NCBI GenBank assembly: GCA_030528325.1 | Contig: JAUMZD010000011.1 | Span: forward strand, 1-64,000 | Direction of reading: 5' to 3' | From: Lautropia sp. | Lineage (GTDB): Bacteria; Pseudomonadota; Gammaproteobacteria; Burkholderiales; Burkholderiaceae_E | Length of the DNA: 64,000 nucleotides | Shown: piece after piece, positions 46,854-56,412 of the stretch | How the letters are laid out: each line of letters begins with the position of its first letter | Numbering within the stretch: the stretch's first letter is position 1 | Notes under the pieces: model-generated | What the model was told of the DNA's origin: nothing | What the model saw: only the letters and a program-made list of their open reading frames with translations | Databases searched by the model: none | Position numbers and translations under genes: made by a program

Positions 46854-48560
46854 ATGCTTCCAGACCAACTTCAAGAATTGCGCCAGCTTCTGGCGAAGAC
46901 CGTCCAGGCCACGGGCCTTGACCCGGCGGTGGCCGAATCCATCCAACCCTCGCTGGAGCGGCCCCGGCAGGCCGGCCATGGCGACCTTGCAACCAACCTG
47001 GCGATGCAGCTTGCCCGGCCGCTCAAGCGCCCGCCACGTGACGTGGCCCAGCAGCTGATGGATGCACTGCTGGCGCAGGCGGCAGCCGCCGGGCTGATCG
47101 AGCGGGCCGAGATCGCGGGCCCCGGCTTCATCAACCTCTGGCTGACCCCGGCTGCCCGTCAGCGCGTCGTGCACGAGGTGCTGGCGCAGGGCGAGCGTTT
47201 CGGTCAGCGACCGGCTGATGGCCGGAAGGTGATGCTGGAGTTCGTGTCCGCCAATCCCACGGGTCCGCTTCATGTCGGGCATGGCCGTCAGGCAGCGCTG
47301 GGTGATGTGCTCGGCAACCTGCTGGCCTCGCAGGGCTGGCAGGTGCATCGCGAGTTCTATTACAACGATGCCGGTGCCCAGATCGAGAATCTCGCACTCT
47401 CGGTTCAGGCTCGCGGGCGTGGCCTGTCCGCCGATGACCCGAGTTTCCCGGCCGATGGCTATCGGGGTGAATACATCGCGGAGATCGCCCGTGCGTTCCT
47501 CGCGAAGGAAACGGTGCAGGTCGATGGCCAGGCGCCAGAGACGGCCACCGGGGACATCGAAGACCTGGGCGCCGTCCGCCGGTTTGCCGTCGCCTGTCTG
47601 CGCCGGGAGCAGGATCTGGATCTGGCGGCTTTCGGCGTACGCTTCGACGAGTATTTTCTCGAGTCCTCGCTTTACACCGACGGCAAGGTCGAGGACACCG
47701 TGGCCCGTCTGCAGGCGGGGGGGCATACGTTCGAGCAGGAAGGCGCACTGTGGCTGCGCTCCACCGACTATGGCGATGACAAGGATCGCGTCATGCGCAA
47801 GTCGGGCGGTGGCTATACCTATTTCGTGCCGGACGTGGCCTACCATACGACGAAGTGGAACCGTGGCTATGTGAAGGCCATCAACATCCAGGGCTCGGAT
47901 CACCACGGCACCATCGCCCGTGTGCGCGCCGGCCTGCAGGCGCTCGACATCGGCATACCCGAGGGCTATCCGGCCTATGTGCTGCACAAGATGGTCCGCG
48001 TGATGCGTGGCGGCCAGGAGGTGAAGATCTCCAAGCGTGCCGGCAGCTACGTGACGCTGCGCGACCTGATCGAGTGGTCAGGCGGTGGCGACGAGGTCCG
48101 GGGCCGGGATGCGGTCCGGTACTTCCTGATCTCCCGCAAGGGAGATACCGAATTCACCTTCGACGTGGATCTGGCATTGTCACGCTCGGATGAAAATCCG
48201 GTGTATTACATCCAGTATGCCCATGCACGGATCTGCTCGATCCTGTCACAGGGGGGCGAAGCGGCTGGGGCAGACGTGCCTGTCCACCGGTTGACGGCGC
48301 CCAGCGAATATGCGCTGATGGCGCGGATGGCTGCCTTCCCTGGCCTGCTGGCCGAAGCGGCTGCCGACCTTGCGCCCCACCAGCTTGCCTATTATCTGAA
48401 AGATCTGGCGGCAGACTTCCATGCGTTCTATAACGCAGAGCGCGTGCTGTCGGATGATGCCGAACTTCAGGCAGCCCGGATGGCCCTGCTGCGCGCCGTT
48501 CGCACGATCCTGCGGTGCGGCCTGGCGCTGATCGGCATTTCGGCACCGGAGAGATTGTGA
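46854..48560 (+). CDS. argS: Arginyl-tRNA synthetase
   Basis: A 568-residue class Ia synthetase that charges tRNA-Arg. The signature HVGH (140-143) lies in [14 protein letters not shown], and the KMSKS-equivalent is VKISKRAG. The N-terminal Add-1 domain and C-terminal DALR anticodon-binding helices ([24 protein letters not shown]) are in place. It is the first of a five-gene rightward group, overlapping the next start by one base (TGATG). Confidence 0.97.
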   Translation: MLPDQLQELRQLLAKTVQATGLDPAVAESIQPSLERPRQAGHGDLATNLAMQLARPLKRPPRDVAQQLMDALLAQAAAAGLIERAEIAGPGFINLWLTPAARQRVVHEVLAQGERFGQRPADGRKVMLEFVSANPTGPLHVGHGRQAALGDVLGNLLASQGWQVHREFYYNDAGAQIENLALSVQARGRGLSADDPSFPADGYRGEYIAEIARAFLAKETVQVDGQAPETATGDIEDLGAVRRFAVACLRREQDLDLAAFGVRFDEYFLESSLYTDGKVEDTVARLQAGGHTFEQEGALWLRSTDYGDDKDRVMRKSGGGYTYFVPDVAYHTTKWNRGYVKAINIQGSDHHGTIARVRAGLQALDIGIPEGYPAYVLHKMVRVMRGGQEVKISKRAGSYVTLRDLIEWSGGGDEVRGRDAVRYFLISRKGDTEFTFDVDLALSRSDENPVYYIQYAHARICSILSQGGEAAGADVPVHRLTAPSEYALMARMAAFPGLLAEAAADLAPHQLAYYLKDLAADFHAFYNAERVLSDDAELQAARMALLRAVRTILRCGLALIGISAPERL

Positions 48561-49249
48561 TGCATGTTGTTTCCATGGAAGAGCGGCGCATGAAGCCGAT
48601 TCGTATGGCACGGCTTGCGGCCTGTGGCCCGTTCCCTGCGCCGAAGGCGATGCAGCAGGGGGGTACGATGGTGGGCGTGCTGCTGGGGCTGGTGCTTGGC
48701 CTCGGTATTGCAGCCGTTGCTGCCTATGTCATCTATCAGGCGCCGCTGCCGTTCATTGCCGGGCAACCGCCAGCCACCCAGGCACGGCCCGAGGTTCAAC
48801 TGGTGCCGGCTGCGCCGGAGCTGGCCGAACCGGCGCAGAGCAATGCGGGTCTGCCGGATCCGAACCAGAACAGCTCCCGGGAGCGGGTGATGCCGCAGGT
48901 GGATCAGGGCGCAGGCGTTCGCGCCAATGATGTCTCGACCGTCGACCTGACTGCCGGGCAGGCCCGTTCGGCCGCAGAGGCGGCCGATGCGCGTCATGCA
49001 CCAGCACCGGCAGGACGCTTCATGCTGCAGGCCGGTTCTTTCCGGCATCCCACCGATGCCGAAACCCTGAAGCTGCGTCTTGCCCTGAATGGCCTTGAGG
49101 CCCATGTGGCCACCGCCAAGGTCAATGGTCAGACCATGTACCGTGTCCGTCTTGGGCCCTTTGAATCGCTGGAGGCGGCCGATGAGGTTCGCCAGCAGCT
49201 GGCCGATGAGCGGATCGAAGCAGCCGTCATCCGGTTGCGGGCCCAGTAA
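48560..49249 (+). CDS. SPOR-domain inner-membrane protein (FtsN/DedD-like)
   Basis: A 229-residue bitopic protein: a basic N-terminal cytoplasmic segment, one membrane helix at about 37-58 (MVGVLLGLVLGLGIAAVAAYVIY), a long polar periplasmic linker rich in Pro, Ala and Gln, and a C-terminal SPOR domain at about 152-229 (FMLQAGSFRHPTDAETLKLRLALNG). SPOR domains bind denuded glycan at division sites, so a role in septal peptidoglycan is likely. The start overlaps the argS stop; an internal ATG at 48578 is also possible. The argS-SPOR pairing is common in Betaproteobacteria. Confidence 0.88.
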   Translation: MHVVSMEERRMKPIRMARLAACGPFPAPKAMQQGGTMVGVLLGLVLGLGIAAVAAYVIYQAPLPFIAGQPPATQARPEVQLVPAAPELAEPAQSNAGLPDPNQNSSRERVMPQVDQGAGVRANDVSTVDLTAGQARSAAEAADARHAPAPAGRFMLQAGSFRHPTDAETLKLRLALNGLEAHVATAKVNGQTMYRVRLGPFESLEAADEVRQQLADERIEAAVIRLRAQ

Positions 49250-49435
49250 ACAGCCGCGTGATCTCATGCGTTATGCCAGTGGAGGTGTCGCCCCCGGCGG
49301 GACTTCCCGGAAGCAGGTTCCCGGGCGGCGTCCGGCTGGCCTGCCGTCAGCCGATCACAGGCTGTCCTGTTACACCACCAGGGATCGGTGCCCATGGGGT
49401 GCCGTTCCATTGTTTGAGGGTTTGAAATCTTGGGT

Positions 49436-50074
49436 ATGAATCGTAAACAGTTCCTCTCGGGTGTGGCTGCTGCCGCTTTCCTTGCCGTTTCGCCATTTGC
49501 CGCCATTCAGGCCCAGCCGTCCGGTTCCTATACCGAAGTAAGTGGTCGCGTACCCACTGAAGCGCCTGCAGACAAGGTCGAGGTGGTCGAGTTCTTCTGG
49601 TACGGTTGCCCGCACTGCTATTCATTCGAGCCCGTCATCGAGGCATGGCACCAGACCATGCCCAAGGATGTGGTGCTGAAGCGCGTGCATGTGCCGTTCT
49701 TCGGTCAGCCCCATCAGCAGATGTTCTACGCCCTTCAGGCCATCGGCCGCGAAGATGCCAGGAGCCGCGACGTGCTGTTCAAAGCCATCCAGGACAAGCG
49801 GATGAAGCTTCAGAAGGTCGAAGAGATGGCCGAGGTGCTGAAGGCAGCCGACGTCGATCCGAAGGCCTTCACGGACGCGTACAACTCGTTCGGGGTCAAA
49901 ACCCAGATGCAGCGCGCCAACAAGCTTGCCAGCGCTTATGGCATCGACGGTGTGCCGGCGCTGGGTGTGAACGGCAAATATCTGACGGGTCCGGCCAATG
50001 CTGGATCGAATCAGGCTGCGATCGTGGTGCTGAACCAGCTGATCGCTCGTGAGCGCAAGCCTGCTGCCCAGTGA
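49436..50074 (+). CDS. dsbA: Thiol:disulfide interchange protein DsbA
   Basis: A 212-residue periplasmic oxidase that introduces disulfides. A signal peptide covers about residues 1-27 (LSGVAAAAFLAVSPFAAIQA). The thioredoxin-like active site is CPHC (58-61) in FFWYGCPHCYSFEP and the cis-proline loop is GVPALGVNGKY. It begins 186 bases after the SPOR gene and its stop overlaps the next gene by one base. A TTG six bases upstream of the chosen ATG is an alternative start. Confidence 0.96.
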   Translation: MNRKQFLSGVAAAAFLAVSPFAAIQAQPSGSYTEVSGRVPTEAPADKVEVVEFFWYGCPHCYSFEPVIEAWHQTMPKDVVLKRVHVPFFGQPHQQMFYALQAIGREDARSRDVLFKAIQDKRMKLQKVEEMAEVLKAADVDPKAFTDAYNSFGVKTQMQRANKLASAYGIDGVPALGVNGKYLTGPANAGSNQAAIVVLNQLIARERKPAAQ

Positions 50075-50946
50075 TGGATCCCGTGGGGAAAACGGCCGCT
50101 CATGACAGCCGTCATGGGGAGGAGGGCGAGCCGGCAGCAGGCCGTCGTTCGGGTGGCCTGAAGATCGTCATCACGGGCGCGTCGAGCGGTCTGGGCTACG
50201 CCCTGGCTCTTGAGTTTGCCGGCCGTTTCCCTGACAGCACGCTGTTGCTGCTGGGGCGTCGGGAAGAACGCCTGAAGGAACTGGCCCTCCGTCTGCCGGC
50301 TGGCACCAGAAGCTGTTGCGAGACGGTCGATGTGAGTGATCACTTGGCCATGAAAGCCGTCGCCGAGCGCTTTCTGCATCAGGAAGGTCTGCCCGATATC
50401 GTCATTGCCAGCGCCGGGATCAGTGCCGGAACACTCACGGACGAGCCGGAGGATCGGGCTGTTTTCGCCAGGGTGTTCGCCGTCAATGTGCAGGGCATGT
50501 ACGACACCTTCGCGCCTTTCGTGGGCGCCATGAAGCAGGCCGGACGGGGCACGCTGGTGGGTATCGCCAGCGTGGCAGGCGTGCGAGGCCTGCCGGGCTC
50601 GGGCGCCTACAGCGGCAGCAAGGCTGCGGTGAGCGCCTATCTGGAAAGCCTGCGTGTCGAGCTGCATGGTTCGGGTGTGTCGGTGGTGACGATCTCTCCC
50701 GGCTTCATCGACACCGAGATGACCCGGGGCAATCCGTACCGGATGCCTTTCCTGATGCCGGTAGACCAGTTCGCCCGTCGGGCGGTGGATGCCATCCTGG
50801 GCCGGCGGCGGCGTATCGTCATCCCGTGGCAGATGGGATGTGTGGCCATCCTGCTGCGTGTCCTGCCAGCCTGGCTCTTCGATCGTCTGTTTGCCGGGGC
50901 GGGCCGCAAGCCCAGGCAACCGGGTCTCGGCCGCTCGTCCGGGTAG
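50074..50946 (+). CDS. Short-chain dehydrogenase/reductase
   Basis: A 290-residue SDR. After a polar N-terminal leader, the cofactor motif GASSGLGYA is near 35-43, the NAG-equivalent is ASAGIS, and the catalytic Ser and YxxxK are in GIASVAGVRGLPGSGAYSGSK. The C-terminal segment (QMGCVAILLRVLPAWLFDRLF) is hydrophobic and may associate with membrane, as in some SDRs acting on lipids. Substrate not recognisable. The start overlaps the dsbA stop (TGATG). Confidence 0.88.
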   Translation: MDPVGKTAAHDSRHGEEGEPAAGRRSGGLKIVITGASSGLGYALALEFAGRFPDSTLLLLGRREERLKELALRLPAGTRSCCETVDVSDHLAMKAVAERFLHQEGLPDIVIASAGISAGTLTDEPEDRAVFARVFAVNVQGMYDTFAPFVGAMKQAGRGTLVGIASVAGVRGLPGSGAYSGSKAAVSAYLESLRVELHGSGVSVVTISPGFIDTEMTRGNPYRMPFLMPVDQFARRAVDAILGRRRRIVIPWQMGCVAILLRVLPAWLFDRLFAGAGRKPRQPGLGRSSG

Positions 50947-51014
50947 TCTTTCCCATCCCCGCTTCCCGCCGGCATGTTTTCATCCGGCATCGATCGGCAC
51001 CGTCGGAGGGGTCA

Positions 51015-52079
51015 ATGAAGCCGAATTTTGCCATTCTGCCCATCCTCGTGCTGTCATCCTGCCTGCTGGCCGGCTGCGCGGGCGCGCAGGGCAATGGAAA
51101 CTACTATCTGGATGATGGCCCGGGCAGTGACGACGCGTCGCGTCTGGAAAGACTGATGCGTGAGCCTGATCCGTTGCCGGTGTTTGAACCGCTGCTGGAT
51201 CGGACGAACCGGCCGTATCAGGTGATGGGCCAGCATTTCACGCCGATGACCTCCCGACAGCCCTACAGGATGACAGGCGTGGCGTCATGGTATGGGAAAC
51301 GCTTTCATGGCCGCCCCACATCGACGGGTGAAATCTACGACATGTACAAGATGACGGCTGCGCATCCGACGTTGCCGCTGCCCAGCTATGCCCGCGTCAG
51401 GAATCTGGAAAATGGTCGGGAAGTCGTGGTGCGGGTCAATGACCGGGGCCCCTTCCTGCGCGGGAGGCTGATCGACCTGTCGTATCTGGCGGCCAGCAAG
51501 CTGGGCTATCTGAAGCAGGGGCATGCGAAGGTCGAGGTCGAGCTGCTGAATCCGCAGTTCGTGGCGACGGGTTCTCCGTCGCCGGTGCAACAGGGGGTGG
51601 TGGGCGCTGAGCAGGTGGCACCTTCTACGCAACCGGCAAGCCAGGAGCCGCCTGCACCCGCGCTCGCAGGGACGCTGGTCGTCGAGCAGAAGAGGGCTGG
51701 GCCTGGGTTAGCGGGTGAGGGGGCTGGGCCCGGTACAACTCTGTCGGTTCCGCACCCGGCCATCGCGTCGGCGTCGACAGGGCAGTCGCAGACTCAGGCT
51801 CAGGTCGTGACATCGCAGTCTGCGGGGGACGGCGTTCGGAAAGATGGGGGCTGGTTCGTGCAGCTCGGGATCTTTTCCGAGCTGGAAAACGCCCTGCGAA
51901 GCCAGCGGCTGCAGCAGGCCGTCTCGACCCGGGATGATCCGCCGGTCGAGATCGTCGAGCAGGGAACGCGCTATCAGGTGCTGGTGGGGCCCTTCGACAG
52001 CGAGCAGCAGGCTCGTTCAGCCGTGGCGGCGATCGAACAGCGAACGGGTCAGCGGCCCTGGGTATCCTTCCGGCCCTGA
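51015..52079 (+). CDS. rlpA: RlpA-like septal lytic transglycosylase lipoprotein with SPOR domain
   Basis: A 354-residue lipoprotein with a lipobox LAGC ending at Cys21. The double-psi beta-barrel (about 80-175) carries GVASWYGKRFHGRPTSTGE and VVRVNDRGPF, the RlpA catalytic region. A Pro/Ser/Gln-rich linker follows and a SPOR domain lies at about 275-354 (GGWFVQLGIFSELENALRSQRL). RlpA cleaves stemless glycan at the septum or localises there. The start at 51015 follows GGAGGG. Its 3' end overlaps the 3' end of rsmI on the opposite strand by 31 bases. Confidence 0.93.
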   Translation: MKPNFAILPILVLSSCLLAGCAGAQGNGNYYLDDGPGSDDASRLERLMREPDPLPVFEPLLDRTNRPYQVMGQHFTPMTSRQPYRMTGVASWYGKRFHGRPTSTGEIYDMYKMTAAHPTLPLPSYARVRNLENGREVVVRVNDRGPFLRGRLIDLSYLAASKLGYLKQGHAKVEVELLNPQFVATGSPSPVQQGVVGAEQVAPSTQPASQEPPAPALAGTLVVEQKRAGPGLAGEGAGPGTTLSVPHPAIASASTGQSQTQAQVVTSQSAGDGVRKDGGWFVQLGIFSELENALRSQRLQQAVSTRDDPPVEIVEQGTRYQVLVGPFDSEQQARSAVAAIEQRTGQRPWVSFRP

Positions 52080-53035
52080 AGGAGGTGGGAGCCCGGACGG
52101 CAGGCAAGCTGATAAAGCTGATCGGCCCTGTCGCCACTGATCCGCGCCGCCAGTTTGGCAGCCTGCCGGGGTGGCAGGTCCTGACTCAATACCTTCATCG
52201 CCCGGAGGCCCAGTTCGCTGGGGGGCGCCTCTGCTTCCTGTCCGTCAGCCTCGGGTGAGGGAGGTGCCATCACCAGCACCGCAAACTCGCCGCGCCGGTG
52301 GTTCGGGTCTGCGGCCAGCCATGCACCAAAATCCGCCACCGGCATCCGGACGATCTGCTCGAAGCGCTTGGTCAGCTCGCGGCCGATCACCACTTCCTGC
52401 CGGGGATCTGCTTCGGCCAGCAGCTCGGCGGCCAGCGTTTCGATCCGGTGTGGCGCTTCGAAGAGCATGAAAGCGTGTCTTTCGGACAACAGCCCGGCCA
52501 GTCGTTCCCGCCGTTGTCGGGTGCGGGTGGGCAGGAAGCCTTCGAAGAGGAAACGCCCGCCAGGCAGTCCGGCAGCACTGACCAGTGCCGTGGCCGCGCT
52601 GGGCCCTGGGATGGGCACGACGGGAATGCCGGCCTCATGAGCGGCGCTGACCAGCAGGGCGCCCGGATCGCTGATGCCCGGCGTGCCGGCATCGCTGATC
52701 AGCGCCACCGCCTCGCCGGCACGGATCCGCGTCAGCACGCGCTCGGCCTGGGCGGCTTCGTTGTGGGCGTGAAGGCTGAGGCAGCGGGCTGCACCGATAC
52801 CGAGCGATTGCAGCAGCGGACGGCTGCTGCGTGTATCTTCCGCCGCAATCCATGACACAGATCGAAGCGTACGGATGGCCCGAGTGCTGATATCTTCAAG
52901 GTTTCCGATCGGTGTGGCCACCACGTAGAGGGCGGCCGGTACGCCGGACGGCACGGACAGATCGAAGGCTTCGGCCGCCGCCGGCACGGATGAGGATTCG
53001 GGGGCCGGCGCCGGAGCGGACAGGCATGAGGGCAT
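52049..53035 (-). CDS. rsmI: 16S rRNA (cytidine-1402-2'-O)-methyltransferase
   Basis: A 328-residue SAM-dependent methyltransferase of the tetrapyrrole-methylase fold. The motif LYVVATPIGNLEDISTRAI begins near residue 35, followed by AEDTRSSRPLLQSLGI, ISDAGTPGISDPG and VPIPGPSAATALVSAAGLP. It modifies C1402 in the ribosomal P site with RsmH. The first 33 residues are an Ala/Pro/Ser-rich extension, so the true start may be internal. With the ATG used here, its first base overlaps the divergent lpoA-like start. Confidence 0.94.
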   Translation of the reverse strand: MPSCLSAPAPAPESSSVPAAAEAFDLSVPSGVPAALYVVATPIGNLEDISTRAIRTLRSVSWIAAEDTRSSRPLLQSLGIGAARCLSLHAHNEAAQAERVLTRIRAGEAVALISDAGTPGISDPGALLVSAAHEAGIPVVPIPGPSAATALVSAAGLPGGRFLFEGFLPTRTRQRRERLAGLLSERHAFMLFEAPHRIETLAAELLAEADPRQEVVIGRELTKRFEQIVRMPVADFGAWLAADPNHRRGEFAVLVMAPPSPEADGQEAEAPPSELGLRAMKVLSQDLPPRQAAKLAARISGDRADQLYQLACRPGSHLLQGRKDTQGR

Positions 53036-54122
53036 GATGCAACGTCGAAATTGGATGAAGGGCACGCTGGTGGCTGCCGGTGGCGCCTGGGCAAGTGCAG
53101 CGGGCTGGCCCCGGCTGGCGATGGCGCAGTCGGGCGTGGAAGTGAACCGGATCGGCTTATTGTTACCGAAGTTGGGCAAGTCGTTCGAGCGTGCCTCGGC
53201 TGCGCTGAAGGCTGGTATCGAAGCGGGTTTCCGCCAGGGGCCGAAGGGATTTGCCATCGACATCTACGAAACCGATGAGTCACCGAAGCAGCTGACGGCT
53301 GCCTATCACGGGATGCTCCGGCGGGGCACCTCGCTTGTCATCGGCCCGCTGACCCGCAAGGGCACGGCAGCGATCGCGGGGTTCTCGGAAGTGCCGATCA
53401 CCACGCTGGCGCTGAATCACTTCGATGGGGATGGCAGCGTGCCCTGGAACGTGCTGGTGTTTTCGATCGGGGGAGAGCAGGAAGGCATGCAGATGGCGGA
53501 TCTGGCCTTTCAGTCGATGCGTCGCCGTGCGGGTAGCCTGAAGGCGCCGAAGGCCGTCATCATCACGGCCGCCAATCCGATCGGCCGTCGGGCTGCCAGC
53601 GTCTTTCACGCCCATTGGCTGGCCCTTGGCGGGGATGCGGAGCTGCCCATCGAGCTGGAAGAGAGTGCGCTCTACAAGTTCCGCAACATTGCCAAGCGTG
53701 AAAAGGGTGATCTGTATTTCCTGTCGATGCCGCCGCATCTGGCGCGCCCCGTGTGCATGATCATCGGCAAGGACAAACCCATTTTCGGCACGTCGCAGAT
53801 TTCCATCGGTGGACCTGAAGCCAGACAGCCGATACCGGAGCTCGATGGCATCCGGCTGGTCGAGATGCCGGCCATCATCGATCCCGGCATCGTGTCGGCG
53901 CAGGGCTTTCCGAAGCCGCCCGAAGATTTCAGTCTGGAGATGCAGCGCCTGTATGCGCTGGGCATCGACGCGCTGCGCATCGGCCGCGAGATGTTCACCG
54001 GCGCCACCACGATCGATCTGGATGGCCTGACAGGCCGGCTGCGCTATGACGGCAGCTATCCGGTCATCGAACGTACCCTGCTGCCTGCCGAATACAAGCA
54101 GGGCGTGCCGATGTCGGTCTGA
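53034..54122 (+). CDS. lpoA: LppC/LpoA-like penicillin-binding-protein activator (periplasmic-binding fold)
   Basis: A 362-residue exported protein. The N-terminus MMQRRNWMKGTLVAAGGAWASAAGWPRLAMA looks like a signal peptide, possibly Tat-type because of the paired arginines; it lacks a lipobox cysteine, unlike E. coli LpoA. The rest (IGLLLPKLGKSFERASAALKAGIEAGF, LVIGPLTRKGTAAIA) resembles the LpoA C-terminal/type I periplasmic-binding fold. The gene occupies the lpoA position divergent from rsmI and before yraN. An activating role for PBP1A is inferred from family and location. Confidence 0.75.
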   Translation: MMQRRNWMKGTLVAAGGAWASAAGWPRLAMAQSGVEVNRIGLLLPKLGKSFERASAALKAGIEAGFRQGPKGFAIDIYETDESPKQLTAAYHGMLRRGTSLVIGPLTRKGTAAIAGFSEVPITTLALNHFDGDGSVPWNVLVFSIGGEQEGMQMADLAFQSMRRRAGSLKAPKAVIITAANPIGRRAASVFHAHWLALGGDAELPIELEESALYKFRNIAKREKGDLYFLSMPPHLARPVCMIIGKDKPIFGTSQISIGGPEARQPIPELDGIRLVEMPAIIDPGIVSAQGFPKPPEDFSLEMQRLYALGIDALRIGREMFTGATTIDLDGLTGRLRYDGSYPVIERTLLPAEYKQGVPMSV

Positions 54123-54245
54123 GAGCAGGTCTCTGATGATGTCCAGAACCGAGACGACGGCTGCAGCGATCTCTCCCGTACCCGTCACGCCGGTGCGGCG
54201 TCGGCATGGCTTGGCGTCGTGTGCCTGCGCCATCCCGTCCGTCAC

Positions 54246-54617
54246 ATGAACGCCCCGCCAGTGCCGCCGCGTGCCACCACGCGCCATCGCGGTGCGGTGG
54301 CCGAACACCGGGCCCTCGATCATTTACAGCAGGCAGGTCTGTGCCTGATCGCTGCCAATGTCGCCTACAAGGTGGGCGAGATCGATCTGGTGATGCGTGA
54401 TGGCAACATCTGGGTCTTCATCGAAGTCAGAAGCCGGCGCAGTTCAGCCTTTGGTGGCGCTGCCGCCAGCGTGGATGCCCGAAAGCAGCTCCGCATCCGC
54501 CGGGCCGCCCAGTGCATGCTGGTCGAGCGTTTCGGCCAGCGCAGCTGGCCGGTCTGCCGCTTCGATGTCGTCGCCATCGAGAACGGCCGGCTCGAATGGA
54601 TCAAGAACGCATTCTGA
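54246..54617 (+). CDS. yraN: YraN-family (UPF0102) endonuclease-like protein
   Basis: A 123-residue protein with the restriction-endonuclease-like UPF0102 fold. It shows the family order HRGAVAEHRALDHLQQAGL, then GEIDLVMRDGNIWVFIEVRSR, with Asp and Glu of the nuclease core, and a basic ARKQLRIRRAAQCML segment. Its function is unknown in spite of the fold. It lies between lpoA (123-base gap) and the BON-domain gene. The ATG at 54246 was chosen as the first residue of the conserved region. Confidence 0.9.
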   Translation: MNAPPVPPRATTRHRGAVAEHRALDHLQQAGLCLIAANVAYKVGEIDLVMRDGNIWVFIEVRSRRSSAFGGAAASVDARKQLRIRRAAQCMLVERFGQRSWPVCRFDVVAIENGRLEWIKNAF

Positions 54618-54685
54618 AAACCGGCTTTTATAATCTTGTCATCAACGTACGTGGCGCCCGGGCGCGCCAATCAGGAGAAATGTCG

Positions 54686-55339
54686 ATGAGCAGCCCCTTT
54701 CGTGCCTGCGGGCGCCGTTTGATCGCCTCGGCTGTCGTGGCTTCGACACTGGGATTGTCCGGTTGCTTCGGCCTGGCCGTCACCGGGGCGGCCATCGGCA
54801 CCATCGCCGTGCTGGATCGCCGATCCATTGGTGCACAGACCGAGGATCAGACCATTGAGCTGCGTGGTGCCCGCGTGCTGGGTGAGACCATCAACCGGGA
54901 TCAGAAGAATTCGGCGGCCGTCACCAGCTTCAATCGCCGCGTGCTGCTGACCGGGCAGGTCGACAGTGAAGTCACCCGCCAGATGGCGGAAGAAGTGGTG
55001 CGCACCCGGGTGCCGAACATCAAGGACATCTACAACGAGCTGGAAGTGGCGCCGGTCAGCACCTTTGCCGACAAGACCGAAGATTCCACGCTGACGGCCC
55101 GCGTCAAGGCGGGCATGGTGCGTGAACGTCACCTGACCGCCAGCGCCATCAAGGTCGTCACCGAACGCAACAGCGTCTACCTGATGGGCGTGGTCACCCA
55201 GGAAGAGGGCCAGCGCGCCTCGATCGTGGCTTCCCAGGTGGCCGGCGTGAAGCGCGTCGTCACGCTCTTTGAATACGTGACCGACGCAGAGCTGGCCAAG
55301 ATTCAGGGAACGGACGGGCCGGAACAGAAGGGGCAGTGA
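54686..55339 (+). CDS. dolP: BON-domain outer-membrane lipoprotein (DolP/YraP/OsmY-like)
   Basis: A 217-residue lipoprotein with a signal peptide ending LGLSGC and two BON domains, at about 60-125 (RGARVLGETINRD..VLLTGQV) and 135-200 (LTARVKAGMVRERHLTASAIKVV..YLMGVV). DolP/YraP maintains outer-membrane integrity and binds anionic lipids. A start at 54686 gives good spacing to AGGAGA; ATG 54680 is too close to the ribosome site. It follows yraN directly; diaA, which is between these genes in E. coli, is absent. Confidence 0.9.
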   Translation: MSSPFRACGRRLIASAVVASTLGLSGCFGLAVTGAAIGTIAVLDRRSIGAQTEDQTIELRGARVLGETINRDQKNSAAVTSFNRRVLLTGQVDSEVTRQMAEEVVRTRVPNIKDIYNELEVAPVSTFADKTEDSTLTARVKAGMVRERHLTASAIKVVTERNSVYLMGVVTQEEGQRASIVASQVAGVKRVVTLFEYVTDAELAKIQGTDGPEQKGQ

Positions 55340-55444
55340 TATGGCCTGGTGCCGGGCTGGTGTCTGGTTGCGGGCCTGACATGGCAAGACCTGAAAAGGT
55401 GACTGCCGACACTGGCCATCACGCCGCCTTGTGGAGGCGGTTTT

Positions 55445-56392
55445 TCATGGTCTGCCAGGCGCTGGCATCGGGTAGGGTGGCAAGGGCTTGCGGAACAGGG
55501 TGCAGTCTCGCATGACCTGTTGCAGGGCCTGCTTGGTTCTGCTGACCAGTAAGGTTTCACGAAAATGCCCGCGTTGAGCCAGGCACAACGTACAGTTGAT
55601 GGCAGGATCATTGATTCGACGCGCTTCGAGCTTGATCTGACCGTCAGCCTGATGGCTGGTCAGTGCGCCTTCAGCCAGAACGGCAAAGCCATGACCGGAT
55701 TTCAGCAAATCCAGAATCACGGGTACGCTTGATACTTCCCACGCAATGTCCAGCTTCACACCCGTCAGTGTGGCTTGAGCTTCCATCAGAGTGCGGAAAA
55801 TCTGCCCACGTTGAGCAATGATCAAGGGGTAATGGGGGAGTTCCGAGAAACTGACGGCTTGCCGATCCGGAAGGCTTCCTTTCCTGCCCACCAGACAGAG
55901 GCGCTCCTGGATCAGTGGCATGATTTCCAGGCTCAGATGCGCATCCGGGTTGTACAAAAGACAGAGATCGACTCTGCCGGAAATCAGCCATTCGATCATG
56001 TGGCTTGAGAAACCCTCCACGACTTCCAGTCTTGCCTTCGGCAGATGTGTCTTGAAGTAAGCGATGAGAGGGACGGTCAGTTTCCTGGCCATGCTCGGGG
56101 GCATGCCGACCACGACATGCCCTTTGGGCTCCTGTCGTTCTTCACCAAAATCGGCGCGTGCTTCCTGCACGACTTGCAGAATGTTCCGGCTGTGAATCAG
56201 CAGACGTTGACCGGCTTCGGTCAGCTCCACGCCTCGTCCATTGCGCTGGAACAGATGCTCACGCAGATCCAGCTCCAGGGCCCGAACCTGACGACTCAAC
56301 GCCGGCTGTACCGTGCCCAGCACCTCGGCGGCCCGGCTGAAGCTGCCCTGTTCCGCCACGGTGACGAAGATTTCCAGTTGCTTGAGATTCAT
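55445..56392 (-). CDS. LysR-family transcriptional regulator of the ring-cleavage cluster
   Basis: A 315-residue LysR protein. The N-terminal helix-turn-helix (MNLKQLEIFVTVAEQGSFSRAAEVLGTVQPALSRQVRALE) is canonical and the effector-binding domain follows from about residue 90 (VVVGMPPSMARKLTVPLI). It is divergent from ligJ across 183 bases, so it probably activates the lig operon in response to protocatechuate or a pathway intermediate. The frame extends upstream to 56857 but only the ATG at 56392 begins the family domain. Confidence 0.95.
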   Translation of the reverse strand: MNLKQLEIFVTVAEQGSFSRAAEVLGTVQPALSRQVRALELDLREHLFQRNGRGVELTEAGQRLLIHSRNILQVVQEARADFGEERQEPKGHVVVGMPPSMARKLTVPLIAYFKTHLPKARLEVVEGFSSHMIEWLISGRVDLCLLYNPDAHLSLEIMPLIQERLCLVGRKGSLPDRQAVSFSELPHYPLIIAQRGQIFRTLMEAQATLTGVKLDIAWEVSSVPVILDLLKSGHGFAVLAEGALTSHQADGQIKLEARRINDPAINCTLCLAQRGHFRETLLVSRTKQALQQVMRDCTLFRKPLPPYPMPAPGRP

Positions 56393-56412
56393 CCTCGAAT
56401 CTTGGCTCAAGC

